A DNA stretch of 13,265 nucleotides from Phycisphaerales bacterium (GTDB taxonomy: Bacteria; Planctomycetota; Phycisphaerae; Tepidisphaerales; Tepidisphaeraceae). The DNA lies in assembly GCA_028288945.1 (NCBI GenBank), contig JAQGHH010000565.1, forward strand, positions 1-13,265. Reading direction: 5' to 3'. Below the pieces are notes generated by a model. It had not been told where the DNA came from and ran no database searches. It was given only the letters and a program-made list of their open reading frames with translations. Both the position numbers and the translations under genes were made by a program. This document shows positions 1-6,752 of this stretch, piece by piece (position 1 is the first letter of the stretch; the number at the start of each line of letters is the position of its first letter).

Positions 1-107
1 GGCGCGCTCACCTGCACCTTCACCCCGTCGCCATACCGCCCCACCACCCGATCGCGCTTCGCGCCCGGCACAACCTTCACATTAAGAGTGGCACAAACAC
101 CAGCCAA
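1..107 (-). CDS. DUF167/YggU family protein, 5' part only (cut by left edge)
   Basis: This is the N-terminal 35 codons of a small protein that runs off the left end of the window. After the start it reads VKVVPGAKRDRVVG, then GDGVKVQVSA. That matches the opening of the DUF167 (YggU) family: a short beta strand ending in VxPGAxxxxVxG, then a strand ending in VxVxAP. Family members are usually about 75 to 100 residues and have no settled function. I chose a TTG start at 105-107 because a strong GAGGAG ribosome site (113-118, minus strand) sits 5 nt upstream, and the first motif strand follows directly. The gene lies 71 nt downstream of serS on the same strand with no clear terminator between, so the two may be cotranscribed. 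The family call rests on the motif alone and the C-terminal half is not visible. Confidence 0.72.
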   Translation of the reverse strand, partial: MAGVCATLNVKVVPGAKRDRVVGRYGDGVKVQVSA

Positions 108-112
108 TCCCG

Positions 113-118
113 CTCCTC
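113..118 (-). promoter_or_regulatory. Ribosome binding site deciding the TTG start of the DUF167 gene
   Basis: On the minus strand the sequence is GAGGAG, 5 nt before TTG (105-107). No ATG or GTG with a comparable site precedes the first conserved strand, so this site fixes the start. Confidence 0.6.
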
Positions 119-178
119 TGCAGTCAAATTTCCCCTCTGGCTTGTGGTTCCTGCCTTCCGGCTCCAGACTTTTTCTCC

Positions 179-1513
179 TTACTTCTTCCCCTCGATCTTC
201 TCCCGCCCGCCCATGTACTGCCGAAGCACTTGCGGAATCGTCACGCTGCCGTCGGCGTTCTGGTAGTTCTCCAGGATCGGGATCAGGATTCTCGGGCTCG
301 CCACGACCGTGTTGTTGAGCGTGTGGCAGTAGCGGATTTTTCCGTCCGCGCCCTTGTAGCGGAGGTTGAGCCGTCGGGCCTGGAACTCGTACAGGCGGCT
401 GGCGGAATGCGTTTCGCCGTAGCCGCTTTCCGGGTCCTTTGGATTTTGGCGGCTGGGCATCCAGGTTTCGATGTCCATCATCGACGCGTTCTTTACGCCG
501 ATGTCTCCCGTGCAGCATTGGATCACGCGGAACGGCAAATTCAGCCGCTTGAGAACGTCTTCAGAATACGAAAGCATCTCGACACGCCACTTCTTGCTCT
601 CCTCGACGTCATTGCGGCTGATGACGACCTGCTCGCATTTGTCGAACTGATGCACGCGGTACAAACCCGCCGTGTCCTTGCCGTACGTCCCCGCCTCGCG
701 CCGGAAGCAGGTGCTGACGGCGACGTACTTCAGCGGCAAATCCGCCTCGCTGAGCCGCGGGGCGTCATTCTCGTCGTGCATCTGATAGGCGGTGAGCCCG
801 ACCTCGGCGGTGCCGGTGAGGAAACGGACGTCTTCGCCGGTTTCTTCCGGCTCCCCCACGCGATAGGCCTGCTCGCGGCCGGCGGGGAAGAAGCCTGTCC
901 CCTTCATCGCCACTTCGCGCACGAGCACGGGCACGGTCATTTGCGTGAAGCCCTTCTCGTACACCATCATGTCCAGCGCCAGCCGCAGGACGGCCTGGTG
1001 CAGCTCCGCGCCGGCGCCTTTGAGGAAGTAAGACCGCGACCCGGCCAGCCGCACGCCCGCGCTGAAATCGAGGATGCCCAAGGACTCGCCGAGCTCGACA
1101 TGGCTTTTGGGCGCGAAATCAAACTTCCGCGGCTGGCCCCAGCGGTAGAGTACGACGTTATCGCTCGCGTCTTTCCCGACGGGCACATCCGAATCGGGCG
1201 GCTGCGGGATTTGCAACAGCAGCGGCTGCAACGCAGCCTCGGCGGCCTTGGCCCGCTCTTCCGCGTCCTTTACTTTCCCCTTGAGTTCCGCGACGCGCGC
1301 GATCGCCGCCTGCTTTTCGGAGGCGTCTTTGATCTTGCCGATGAGCTTGGAGGCCTCGTTCTGCTCGGCGCGGTAGCGCTCGAATTCGCGCTGCGCCGTC
1401 CGATGCTGCTCGTCGAGGCGGAGGACCTCATCGATCGACACCTTCACGCCCTTAAGCTCCGCGCCGCGTCGGTACTTATCCGGGTTCTCACGCAGGTCTT
1501 TCAGATCCACCAT
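179..1513 (-). CDS. serS: Seryl-tRNA synthetase (SerRS)
   Basis: Class II aminoacyl-tRNA synthetase that charges tRNA-Ser with serine in the cytoplasm. The N-terminal part (about residues 1-100) is rich in Lys, Glu and Ala and forms the antiparallel coiled-coil arm that grips the tRNA long arm. The catalytic core follows: TGTAE near 233-237, motif 2 from FRREAG near 270 to RVHQF near 290, EFQARR near 376-381, and the motif 3 region around R408 followed by ENYQ. Length (444 residues) is normal. The open frame continues to a TTG at 1519, but a GAGGA site lies 8 nt before the ATG at 1513 and only 2 nt before that TTG, so the ATG is preferred. Two active-site segments differ from the E. coli form: GETHSASR replaces the usual S-S-C-S-N stretch, and LNNTVVASPR replaces the NGSG-type stretch. 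The gene is divergent from the gene at 1787. Confidence 0.96.
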   Translation of the reverse strand: MVDLKDLRENPDKYRRGAELKGVKVSIDEVLRLDEQHRTAQREFERYRAEQNEASKLIGKIKDASEKQAAIARVAELKGKVKDAEERAKAAEAALQPLLLQIPQPPDSDVPVGKDASDNVVLYRWGQPRKFDFAPKSHVELGESLGILDFSAGVRLAGSRSYFLKGAGAELHQAVLRLALDMMVYEKGFTQMTVPVLVREVAMKGTGFFPAGREQAYRVGEPEETGEDVRFLTGTAEVGLTAYQMHDENDAPRLSEADLPLKYVAVSTCFRREAGTYGKDTAGLYRVHQFDKCEQVVISRNDVEESKKWRVEMLSYSEDVLKRLNLPFRVIQCCTGDIGVKNASMMDIETWMPSRQNPKDPESGYGETHSASRLYEFQARRLNLRYKGADGKIRYCHTLNNTVVASPRILIPILENYQNADGSVTIPQVLRQYMGGREKIEGKK

Positions 1514-1521
1514 TGCCAATT

Positions 1522-1526
1522 TCCTC
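1522..1526 (-). promoter_or_regulatory. Ribosome binding site deciding the serS start
   Basis: GAGGA on the minus strand, 8 nt before the ATG at 1511-1513. It is too close (2 nt) to serve the in-frame TTG at 1517-1519. Confidence 0.6.
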
Positions 1527-1758
1527 GCTCGAATTAAAGGCCGCCGGTTGTATCAAAACCATCGGTCATTCGGTAGCCGGCAACCCGACTCGAGCAATCA
1601 AGATAAGGGAAACAGCCGGGACTCCAAGACGCCCGGGAACAAATGCGCCCGAATCCACCCAATCAAGCGTCCGTAGCGCCGGGGGCCTGTTCCATCGGGG
1701 GTAAGACCTCACACGGGCGGCGTGGAGAATTGCCTGCTGTTTCCACCGGGAATTACGG

Positions 1759-1764
1759 TAGAAT
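1759..1764 (+). promoter_or_regulatory. Possible -10 element for the 1787 gene
   Basis: TAGAAT matches the sigma70 -10 consensus at five of six positions and lies 22 nt before the start codon. No good -35 box sits at normal spacing; TTGCCT at 1730-1735 is 23 nt away, which is too far. This is therefore a weak candidate. It would give a very short leader ahead of the ribosome site at 1775-1780. Confidence 0.25.
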
Positions 1765-1786
1765 CGACCCCAACAGGAGATGTGCA

Positions 1787-2443
1787 ATGGGCGGGATTCG
1801 TCGGGAACAACGTGTGAAGCTGATCGCGGCCGGCATTGGAGCTTGCCTGTTGGCGTGGCCGATGGCCTGCTGGCCGAATGTGGATGCCAATTCCGTGGAG
1901 CGGCCGGGCGGGCGGGCGGATAAGGGCAAAACGGATAAGGGAAAAACAGAGCCCCCCGCCGCGACACGGCCGGGGCCGGCCACCGCGCCTGCGACGGTGG
2001 AGTATCGCAATGAGAAGCAAGGCATTCGCCTTCAATACCCGTCGGACTGGTCGCCGAAAGAGGACAAGGATTATGTGTTGAAGCTGGTGCCCGCAGGGCG
2101 GGACGAGGGCCGGCGGATTACGTTCGACGTGCCGGACATTCCGCCGCACATTCCCGGGATGATCACGCTGGGGCGGATCGAAAAGGGGTACCTCGATGAC
2201 CTGAAGAAAGACCATCCGGGGTTGAAGGTGGAAGAGTCGGAGGACGAAGCCGTGCCCGGCGGCAAGGGGCGGTTGGTGCGGAGTACATGGGCCGAGAAAA
2301 AGGACGCGAAGATGGACGTGGCGCTGCTCATGATGCGCGGGGAGCACGTATACATCCTGGCCGCGGACGGTAACGCCGCGACATTCGATGCGGTTCGGGC
2401 GACATTCGATGCGATTGCGAAGTCGTTGCGATGGACGAAATAA
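1787..2443 (+). CDS. Exported protein with PsbP/DUF1795-like domain
   Basis: A 218-residue protein of unknown function. Residues about 7-30 form a basic-then-hydrophobic export signal. The Cys at 28 is preceded by P-M-A, which is a poor lipobox, so a Sec signal seems likelier than a lipoprotein. A low-complexity linker follows (two copies of DKGKT at 45-54, then Pro/Ala/Thr). From about residue 71 the pattern VEYRNEKQGIRLQYPSDW, and the ending in which a short strand (EHVYILAADG) precedes a helix carrying FDAIAKSLRW, resemble the PsbP/Mog1/DUF1795 fold. The open frame extends upstream to 1643, but AGGAGA at 1775-1780 lies 6 nt before the ATG at 1787, and the signal peptide begins right there. 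The domain assignment is by general pattern and is moderate only. The gene converges on the cytochrome/LRR gene. Confidence 0.8.
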   Translation: MGGIRREQRVKLIAAGIGACLLAWPMACWPNVDANSVERPGGRADKGKTDKGKTEPPAATRPGPATAPATVEYRNEKQGIRLQYPSDWSPKEDKDYVLKLVPAGRDEGRRITFDVPDIPPHIPGMITLGRIEKGYLDDLKKDHPGLKVEESEDEAVPGGKGRLVRSTWAEKKDAKMDVALLMMRGEHVYILAADGNAATFDAVRATFDAIAKSLRWTK

Positions 2444-2473
2444 AAGTGGCGCAACTCATCGGAGTTGCGCCAC
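2438..2473 (-). terminator. Intrinsic terminator in the convergent gap (mainly minus strand)
   Basis: A perfect 12-bp stem (GTGGCGCAACTC at 2446-2457 pairing with 2462-2473) has a 4-base loop. Read on the minus strand it is followed directly by TTTTATTT, so it ends transcription of the cytochrome/LRR gene whose stop is 29 nt upstream. Read on the plus strand the same stem starts 2 nt after the stop of the 1787 gene but lacks a T-run. It may still serve both convergent genes. Confidence 0.85.
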
Positions 2474-2502
2474 GGCAATTCGTATATTTATCAGGTGAAT
2501 GC

Positions 2503-3471
2503 TTACGGCTTGGCGGGTTCTTTCCAGCCGGTGTCGATGGATAGAGTGGGAAGCGATTTCTTCAGGCCTTCCGCACCCGCATCGGTGACTTTCGATTGCC
2601 ACAGGTAAAGGTTCTTGAGGCCCTTTAGGCCTTCGAGCTGCGCGAGTCCGGCGTCCGTGACGGCGGTGTTGTACAGGTTGAGATATTCGAGGCTCGCCAG
2701 GCCTTTAAGATGCGGGAGGCCACCATCCGTAATTGCGGTCTTCTCCAGGTGCAGGCGGTGAAGGTTCTTCATTCCTTCCAACGCCTTTAGGCCCCCGTCC
2801 GTCACTTTCGTGTTGGCGAGGTTGAGGTCGTAAATCTGGGGGGCGATCGAAGCAACCATCTCCACCTGGTGGTCGGCGATCTGGGCGGCGTTCGACGTGA
2901 ACTCCACCGACAGCAGATTCGTCCCCTGCGCCAGCGGGAGCACCTGCGCACCGGCCTGGCGGAGCTTGTCGAGCGCGCCGGCATCGGCGGCGGCAACCTG
3001 CGGAAGTGGGATTTCCTTGGGGCCCTCGGATTCACCGGCGGCCTTGTCGCCCGGTGATTTGTCATCGGGGGTGGCGACGACCTTGTCTTCCTTCCAATCG
3101 CCGAAGCTCGCGCCCTCCGTGATCCACGCCTTTACGAGTTCGACTTGCTCGGGCTTAAGGCGCTCTCCTTTGCCGTCGGGCGGCATGACTTCGTCATCGT
3201 CCTTGGGCAGCGAGACTCGCCGGAACAGATCGCTCTTCCCGGGGTCGCCCGCGACAATGACCTTGTCCTTGGCGTCCTTGCCGCCTTTTTTGATCGCTTC
3301 GAGACTGTCGAGCTTGAAGTCGCCCTTGTGCTTGGACCCGGCGTGGCACTTGTAGCACGACGCCGAAAAGATCGGGCGAATCTGCTTGTCAAAATCGACC
3401 TTGTCCGCGGCCGACGCGGAACCGGCCCAAGACAACAACAACGCAGCGCCCGTCAACAGCAGTTTCTTCAT
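2503..3471 (-). CDS. Secreted planctomycete-type cytochrome c / leucine-rich repeat protein
   Basis: An exported haem-binding protein, probably acting outside the cytoplasmic membrane; its electron partner is unknown. A signal peptide ending in ASA precedes the mature part. A cytochrome c domain follows, with the haem motif CYKCH near residues 39-43 and a likely distal Met ligand in DEVMPP near residue 96. Its wording (VDFDKQIRPIFSASCYKCH, then KAWITEGA) is typical of the planctomycete cytochrome C domain. A charged linker leads to about four 24-residue leucine-rich repeats (residues about 212-310) carrying the phrase TxVTDxGL. The open frame begins at an ATG at 3477. I prefer the ATG at 3471 because GAGGA (3480-3484) is 8 nt from it but only 2 nt from the first. 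The gene appears monocistronic, with its own terminator. Domain calls are confident, the physiological role is not known. Confidence 0.93.
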   Translation of the reverse strand: MKKLLLTGAALLLSWAGSASAADKVDFDKQIRPIFSASCYKCHAGSKHKGDFKLDSLEAIKKGGKDAKDKVIVAGDPGKSDLFRRVSLPKDDDEVMPPDGKGERLKPEQVELVKAWITEGASFGDWKEDKVVATPDDKSPGDKAAGESEGPKEIPLPQVAAADAGALDKLRQAGAQVLPLAQGTNLLSVEFTSNAAQIADHQVEMVASIAPQIYDLNLANTKVTDGGLKALEGMKNLHRLHLEKTAITDGGLPHLKGLASLEYLNLYNTAVTDAGLAQLEGLKGLKNLYLWQSKVTDAGAEGLKKSLPTLSIDTGWKEPAKP

Positions 3472-3479
3472 CTTCATGT

Positions 3480-3484
3480 TCCTC
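3480..3484 (-). promoter_or_regulatory. Ribosome binding site deciding the start of the cytochrome/LRR gene
   Basis: GAGGA on the minus strand lies 8 nt before the ATG at 3469-3471 and 2 nt before the ATG at 3475-3477. The spacing favours the inner start. Confidence 0.5.
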
Positions 3485-3527
3485 GTGGTTGTGCGAGCGC
3501 CTTCGTCAGGGATCGCTCTCGCGCAAC

Positions 3528-3557
3528 ATATTACCCGCGGGAGGGGGTGGAGTTGAA
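3528..3557 (-). promoter_or_regulatory. Weak candidate promoter for the cytochrome/LRR gene
   Basis: On the minus strand TTCAAC (3552-3557) and TAATAT (3528-3533) are 18 nt apart. They match the sigma70 boxes at three and four of six positions. The location is right for a leader of about 50 nt, but the match is poor. Confidence 0.22.
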
Positions 3558-3566
3558 GTGGGCGGA

Positions 3567-3720
3567 GGGTTCAAGGTTTAAAGGTTCAACGGTTCGCAGG
3601 GAGAAGGCGCAATTCGGATCGCCGGAGACTTATTCGTTGTAAAATGCAAATTGCTAATGAAGACGCAAAGCGCCTGGACGCCATTCCCTTGAACTCGGAA
3701 ACCTTTGAACCCTTGAACCC
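3567..3720. repeat. Inverted pair of GGTTCAA/TTGAACC repeat arrays
   Basis: The left arm (3567-3595) carries GGGTTCAAGG, then AAAGGTTCAACGG and another GGTTC. The right arm (3689-3720) carries the same words in inverted form: TTGAAC, CCTTTGAACC and CCTTGAACCC. About 90 bases lie between the arms, with no convincing gene. This is a dispersed intergenic repeat type by appearance; no transposase and no target-site duplication is visible. The whole stretch from 3472 to 3782 otherwise holds only the weak promoter and the terminator listed here. Confidence 0.6.
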
Positions 3721-3752
3721 TAACCAAACCGGCCCCGCTTGCGCGGGGCCGG
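3721..3752 (-). terminator. GC-rich hairpin terminator after the 34-residue gene
   Basis: CCGGCCCCGC (3729-3738) pairs perfectly with 3743-3752 around a 4-base loop. On the minus strand it is followed by TTTGGTTA, a modest T-run. It lies 30 nt after the stop of the small minus-strand gene at 3783-3887, which is where its terminator would be expected. Confidence 0.7.
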
Positions 3753-3782
3753 TGATTCGATCACGAATTATCGGACGAAGCA

Positions 3783-3887
3783 TTATCGCAAGGCCAGCAG
3801 TCCGACGACCAGGACCGCGGCTGCACCGAAGAAAACGCCCAACTCGGCTACGTGGGAAATGATGGCGACAAAGAGGGAGCGCGGCAT
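3783..3887 (-). CDS. Small single-span membrane protein, 34 residues
   Basis: A very short gene that length filters would discard. It reads ATG to TAA: the N-terminus is MPRSLFVAIISHVAE and the C-terminus is AAAVLVVGLLALR. Residues about 16-33 (LGVFFGAAAVLVVGLLAL) make one hydrophobic span with a single Arg after it. The N-terminal half is amphipathic, with one Arg, one His and one Glu. Support for its reality is threefold: a full GGAGG ribosome site (3893-3897) lies 5 nt before the ATG, a strong hairpin terminator follows 30 nt after the stop, and codon use is ordinary. It sits downstream of the glycosyltransferase gene on the same strand, 265 nt away, so it probably has its own promoter. 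I do not recognise a family. Small accessory subunits of membrane complexes often look like this, but no partner is evident. Confidence 0.7.
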   Translation of the reverse strand: MPRSLFVAIISHVAELGVFFGAAAVLVVGLLALR

Positions 3888-3892
3888 GTCGG

Positions 3893-3897
3893 CCTCC
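3893..3897 (-). promoter_or_regulatory. Ribosome binding site of the 34-residue gene
   Basis: A full GGAGG on the minus strand, 5 nt before the ATG at 3885-3887. This is one of the strongest ribosome sites in the window. Confidence 0.65.
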
Positions 3898-3929
3898 GGT
3901 ACAATTTACAAACTGCATTTCCTGCGACC

Positions 3930-3944
3930 GGCTGCTCCGCAGCC
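3930..3944 (-). other. Small hairpin upstream of the 34-residue gene
   Basis: GGCTGC and GCAGCC form a perfect 6-bp stem with a 3-base loop, about 45 nt before the start codon. If the transcript starts upstream, it would sit in the leader. No known riboswitch pattern was recognised around it. The rest of 3945-4152 shows no gene that I can support. Confidence 0.35.
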
Positions 3945-4152
3945 CTTGCCCTGACGTCCCTGTGGGTGGCGACTCCCCTACCATCGACAGCCCGGCCTTC
4001 GACGCATCGCGGATTTAGGTAAATTCTCCCTTCTGAGTTGTCTGAATAATGTCGGCAACCGCTGTTGCGTCGTTTCGCGGGGTTGCGCCGGTTAACGGGG
4101 AGCTTATCGGACAGATCTGGCGGGCGAACATCGGGATTATCGGACCTGCCGA

Positions 4153-6654
4153 TCAGCGAGCGGGGGCGGGGGAATCGGATCGGGCCGTGACCTGTAAGGT
4201 CTTGAACAAAACCGCCATCGGGCGATCCGTGTCGGTTCGCCACTTGGTGTATTCCAGCTCGATCTCGTGCTCGCCGGCGCTGATCGCAAAGTGGAAATGC
4301 GCCTCGGTGAATTCGGAGTAGCTGCCGATCACGGGATGCTGCCCGATTGGCTTGCCGTCGAGCTTTACCGTCACGACTTCATCGGGCAAATCGGAGCGAG
4401 CTGCCCAAGAGAGCTCGTATTCGCCGAATTCGGACGAAGTCACCTTGAGCTTCGATGCTGGTCCGAATCCCCACCGCACCGCCGAGAGATGTGCATCAGG
4501 GAACGGGCCTTCGATAACGCCCAAACCCGCGACGGCGTCGAACCCGCGGAATTCTTCAGTGCGTTCGATCTTAAGTGTTTTAAAGAGGACGGCGTTCCGG
4601 GTCGAGATGTCGGTGTGCCAATGGGGGTAGCGCAGTTCGACGATGTGAGCGCCGGCCGTCAGAGGGAAATGGAGGTGAGCGGTGCTGTAATCGGAGAGAC
4701 TGCCGATAACGGGCTGCGTGGCAATTTCCTGTCCGTCGACACTGACGGCGACCACTTGGTATTGAAAGTCTGAGCGCGCCTCCCAGGACAGCTCAAAGTC
4801 ACCGGCAGGCTGGGCCGGTGTTTTTAGTTTAGTGACGGGCCCGTTTCCCCAGCGCACGGACCGGAGCTTGTGTTCCGGAAACGGACCCTCGACCGGGCCG
4901 AGGCCCTGAAGCGCACGGAAGCCGCGGAAATCCTGCCGTTGAAACAGATAGAGACTTCGGCCCGTCTTCATAAAGGTCCACGCGCCGACCTGCTTGAACT
5001 GTGGCCGGGCACGCACCGCCGCGAGCAGCTCGTCCTGTAAGCCGGAACTGGGGAGGAAGTCGGCGATCAGCGACGTGCGCGACTGCGCGCAGTAAATGAA
5101 ATCGGCATTGTCGAAGTCTTTGACGAAGTCCTCGGCACGGTTGCTGGTGGCATTAAACTGAAAGTTCAGCGGAATCGACTGCTGGGCCGCCAGAAAATGA
5201 AGCACGGGGGGATTGACGTCGCCGATGCCGCACAGGAGGACCGTCGGCATCGGGGCGGTACACTTCTCGTCCTCACAAACGGAGGGGTCGGGCAATGGGC
5301 TCACGTCGATGCTGTTAAATGTGCTGTGCGAAACGATGGTGTGGAAGACGCCTTCGACGATCTGCCGGCGCTGCTCCTGCCAGCCGGTGGACGCCGAGCC
5401 GTAGCGCGGACTGGGCCATTGGAAATTCCAGACGCCGATGCCCGCGGCAACGACGAGCGCCGTGGTCGCCAGCTTTCGGCCATTCCCGAACCGTTCGGCG
5501 CGGAGCAATCGGCCCAGCAAAAAGATGGCGGAAAAAGCCAGGACGGTGTCGAAGGCCAGCCCGAAGAACGGCTGCTTGGTTTTGAGGGCCGTGGGAATGA
5601 GGAAGGCGAGGGCCAGCAGCATAATCACCGCGCCGCCGCGGGCGCGGTCGCCGCGGCGGCCGACGAGGGCGACGCCGACGGCGCTGAAGGCCAGCACGGC
5701 CAGGAGCAGCCACAGGTGAGCGCCGAGCATGACGGAGCCGCCGCCACCGGTGAGGTAGTAGAAAAGATGCTCACTGCGTGACCCGCGCATCTGGTAGCTG
5801 GCTTTGAAGGTGCCGAACAGGATGTCGTAGATGTAGGAATAGATCTCGTGGAAGTTAAGACAATAGTGCGGGAGCGGGATCAGGACGAGAGGAACGAGCA
5901 CGGCCGTCCACGACTTGAGCACGGCTTTGACGGAGGGCAGCCGCCCTGCGGCAAGCCAGTCGGCGACCGTCGCCAACGCCAGTGACGCGCCCGCGATCGT
6001 CAGGGTCTGCGGGAAAACCGGCGGCTTGGTGAGCAGCGCGATGCCGAACCAGACCCCCGCCACGATCTGCCTGCGCCGCGGACCGTGGACGAACGGCGCG
6101 CCCAGCAGGAGCATCGCGCCCAGCGCCGTGAAGAGCGCGACGGCATGGTCGGGCCGGAATTCGTGTACGGCCATTGGCACGAACGGGATGCTCCCGATGA
6201 ACAGGAATCCGAGGACCTTTTGCCAGAGCGGCGCGCCGCGCAGCAGCCAGTCGGCCGCGAGAAAATAGCCCAGTGCCAGCAGTGAATTGAGCGCATAAGG
6301 CGCCCAGTCGCGCAGACCGAAGAGCGCGAACGCCGCCACAGCCATGCCCGCTTGGAACGGGGAGTGCGGCGGCGCGGCGATGTACTGGTGGTAGACGCCG
6401 CTGACGCCCGAGTCATAAAGCGTCTGGAGGCGGTCAGCGCCCTCGGCGAAATACCCAACGTCATCGAACGTGGGGAAGACGATCAGCCGGCCGTGGCGGA
6501 AGGAGTATTGAAGGACGAGCAGGGTGACGGTCGCCGCGAAGATGGTGCAGGTCAGCCAGCGCACCCCGCGCCCGGGGCGGGGCGGACGGATGAAGCTTCG
6601 AGGGGCGCGCGTCTGCGGCAATATGGATCGTTTGCGCAATGCGAGTGAAAACAA
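4153..6654 (-). CDS. GT-C-like membrane glycosyltransferase with two C-terminal 126-residue repeats
   Basis: An 833-residue inner-membrane protein. Residues about 32-412 hold around eleven hydrophobic segments. The first periplasmic loop contains FDDVGYF (D64, D65), the acidic pair expected in GT-C enzymes of the ArnT/PMT (GT39/GT83) type, and ALLTKPPVFP near 206-215 resembles their conserved loop. Such enzymes move a sugar from a polyprenyl-phosphate carrier to lipid or protein; the substrate here is unknown. Residues 420-575 form a soluble region. Then come two soluble repeats, 576-697 and 702-823, matching at an exact 126-residue offset without gaps (FRGF, GLGxxEGPFP, VRWGxGP, ELSWxARSD, VLFKTL). 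They look like beta-sandwich, possibly carbohydrate-binding modules. The start is TTG at 6652-6654, supported by AAAGG 6 nt upstream and a promoter at 6695-6723. Confidence 0.82.
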   Translation of the reverse strand: MFSLALRKRSILPQTRAPRSFIRPPRPGRGVRWLTCTIFAATVTLLVLQYSFRHGRLIVFPTFDDVGYFAEGADRLQTLYDSGVSGVYHQYIAAPPHSPFQAGMAVAAFALFGLRDWAPYALNSLLALGYFLAADWLLRGAPLWQKVLGFLFIGSIPFVPMAVHEFRPDHAVALFTALGAMLLLGAPFVHGPRRRQIVAGVWFGIALLTKPPVFPQTLTIAGASLALATVADWLAAGRLPSVKAVLKSWTAVLVPLVLIPLPHYCLNFHEIYSYIYDILFGTFKASYQMRGSRSEHLFYYLTGGGGSVMLGAHLWLLLAVLAFSAVGVALVGRRGDRARGGAVIMLLALAFLIPTALKTKQPFFGLAFDTVLAFSAIFLLGRLLRAERFGNGRKLATTALVVAAGIGVWNFQWPSPRYGSASTGWQEQRRQIVEGVFHTIVSHSTFNSIDVSPLPDPSVCEDEKCTAPMPTVLLCGIGDVNPPVLHFLAAQQSIPLNFQFNATSNRAEDFVKDFDNADFIYCAQSRTSLIADFLPSSGLQDELLAAVRARPQFKQVGAWTFMKTGRSLYLFQRQDFRGFRALQGLGPVEGPFPEHKLRSVRWGNGPVTKLKTPAQPAGDFELSWEARSDFQYQVVAVSVDGQEIATQPVIGSLSDYSTAHLHFPLTAGAHIVELRYPHWHTDISTRNAVLFKTLKIERTEEFRGFDAVAGLGVIEGPFPDAHLSAVRWGFGPASKLKVTSSEFGEYELSWAARSDLPDEVVTVKLDGKPIGQHPVIGSYSEFTEAHFHFAISAGEHEIELEYTKWRTDTDRPMAVLFKTLQVTARSDSPAPAR

Positions 6655-6660
6655 GCGTCA

Positions 6661-6665
6661 CCTTT
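6661..6665 (-). promoter_or_regulatory. Ribosome binding site deciding the TTG start of the glycosyltransferase gene
   Basis: AAAGG on the minus strand lies 6 nt before TTG (6652-6654). No in-frame ATG precedes the first membrane segment, so TTG with this site is the best start. Confidence 0.5.
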
Positions 6666-6694
6666 CCCGATTCCGGCAACGAACAACGGCGCGA

Positions 6695-6723
6695 AATATA
6701 CGGGCAACGCCGCCCGGTTCCAA
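6695..6723 (-). promoter_or_regulatory. Sigma70-like promoter for the glycosyltransferase gene
   Basis: On the minus strand TTGGAA (6718-6723) and TATATT (6695-6700) are separated by exactly 17 nt. They match the -35 and -10 boxes at four and five of six positions. Transcription would begin near 6688, giving a leader of about 34 nt to the TTG start. This is the best promoter match found in the window, and it sits in the 98-nt gap after the preceding gene. Confidence 0.55.
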
Positions 6724-6752
6724 GTGGGGCGCGCCGGGGAAGGCGGGCGATC

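Noticed and set aside
230..1537. Long plus-strand open frame opposite serS
   Set aside because: It is the antisense shadow of serS in GC-rich DNA. Its translation shows no motif, and serS is unambiguous.
3644..3862. Plus-strand open frame of 72 codons through the repeats and the terminator
   Set aside because: It reads through the GGTTCAA-type repeats and the GC hairpin, so it is very unlikely to be coding.
4055..4068. Hairpin GCAAC/GTTGC as terminator of the glycosyltransferase gene
   Set aside because: The stem is only 5 bp and no T-run follows on the minus strand.
3888..4152. Possible riboswitch in the leader of the 34-residue gene
   Set aside because: I compared it by eye with cobalamin and c-di-GMP riboswitch cores and found no convincing match; only a short hairpin (3930-3944) stands out.
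3848..4243. Minus-strand open frame of 131 codons between the glycosyltransferase and the 34-residue gene
   Set aside because: It overlaps the end of the glycosyltransferase gene and the start of the small gene, is rich in Arg/Pro/Ser without structure, and has no clear ribosome site.
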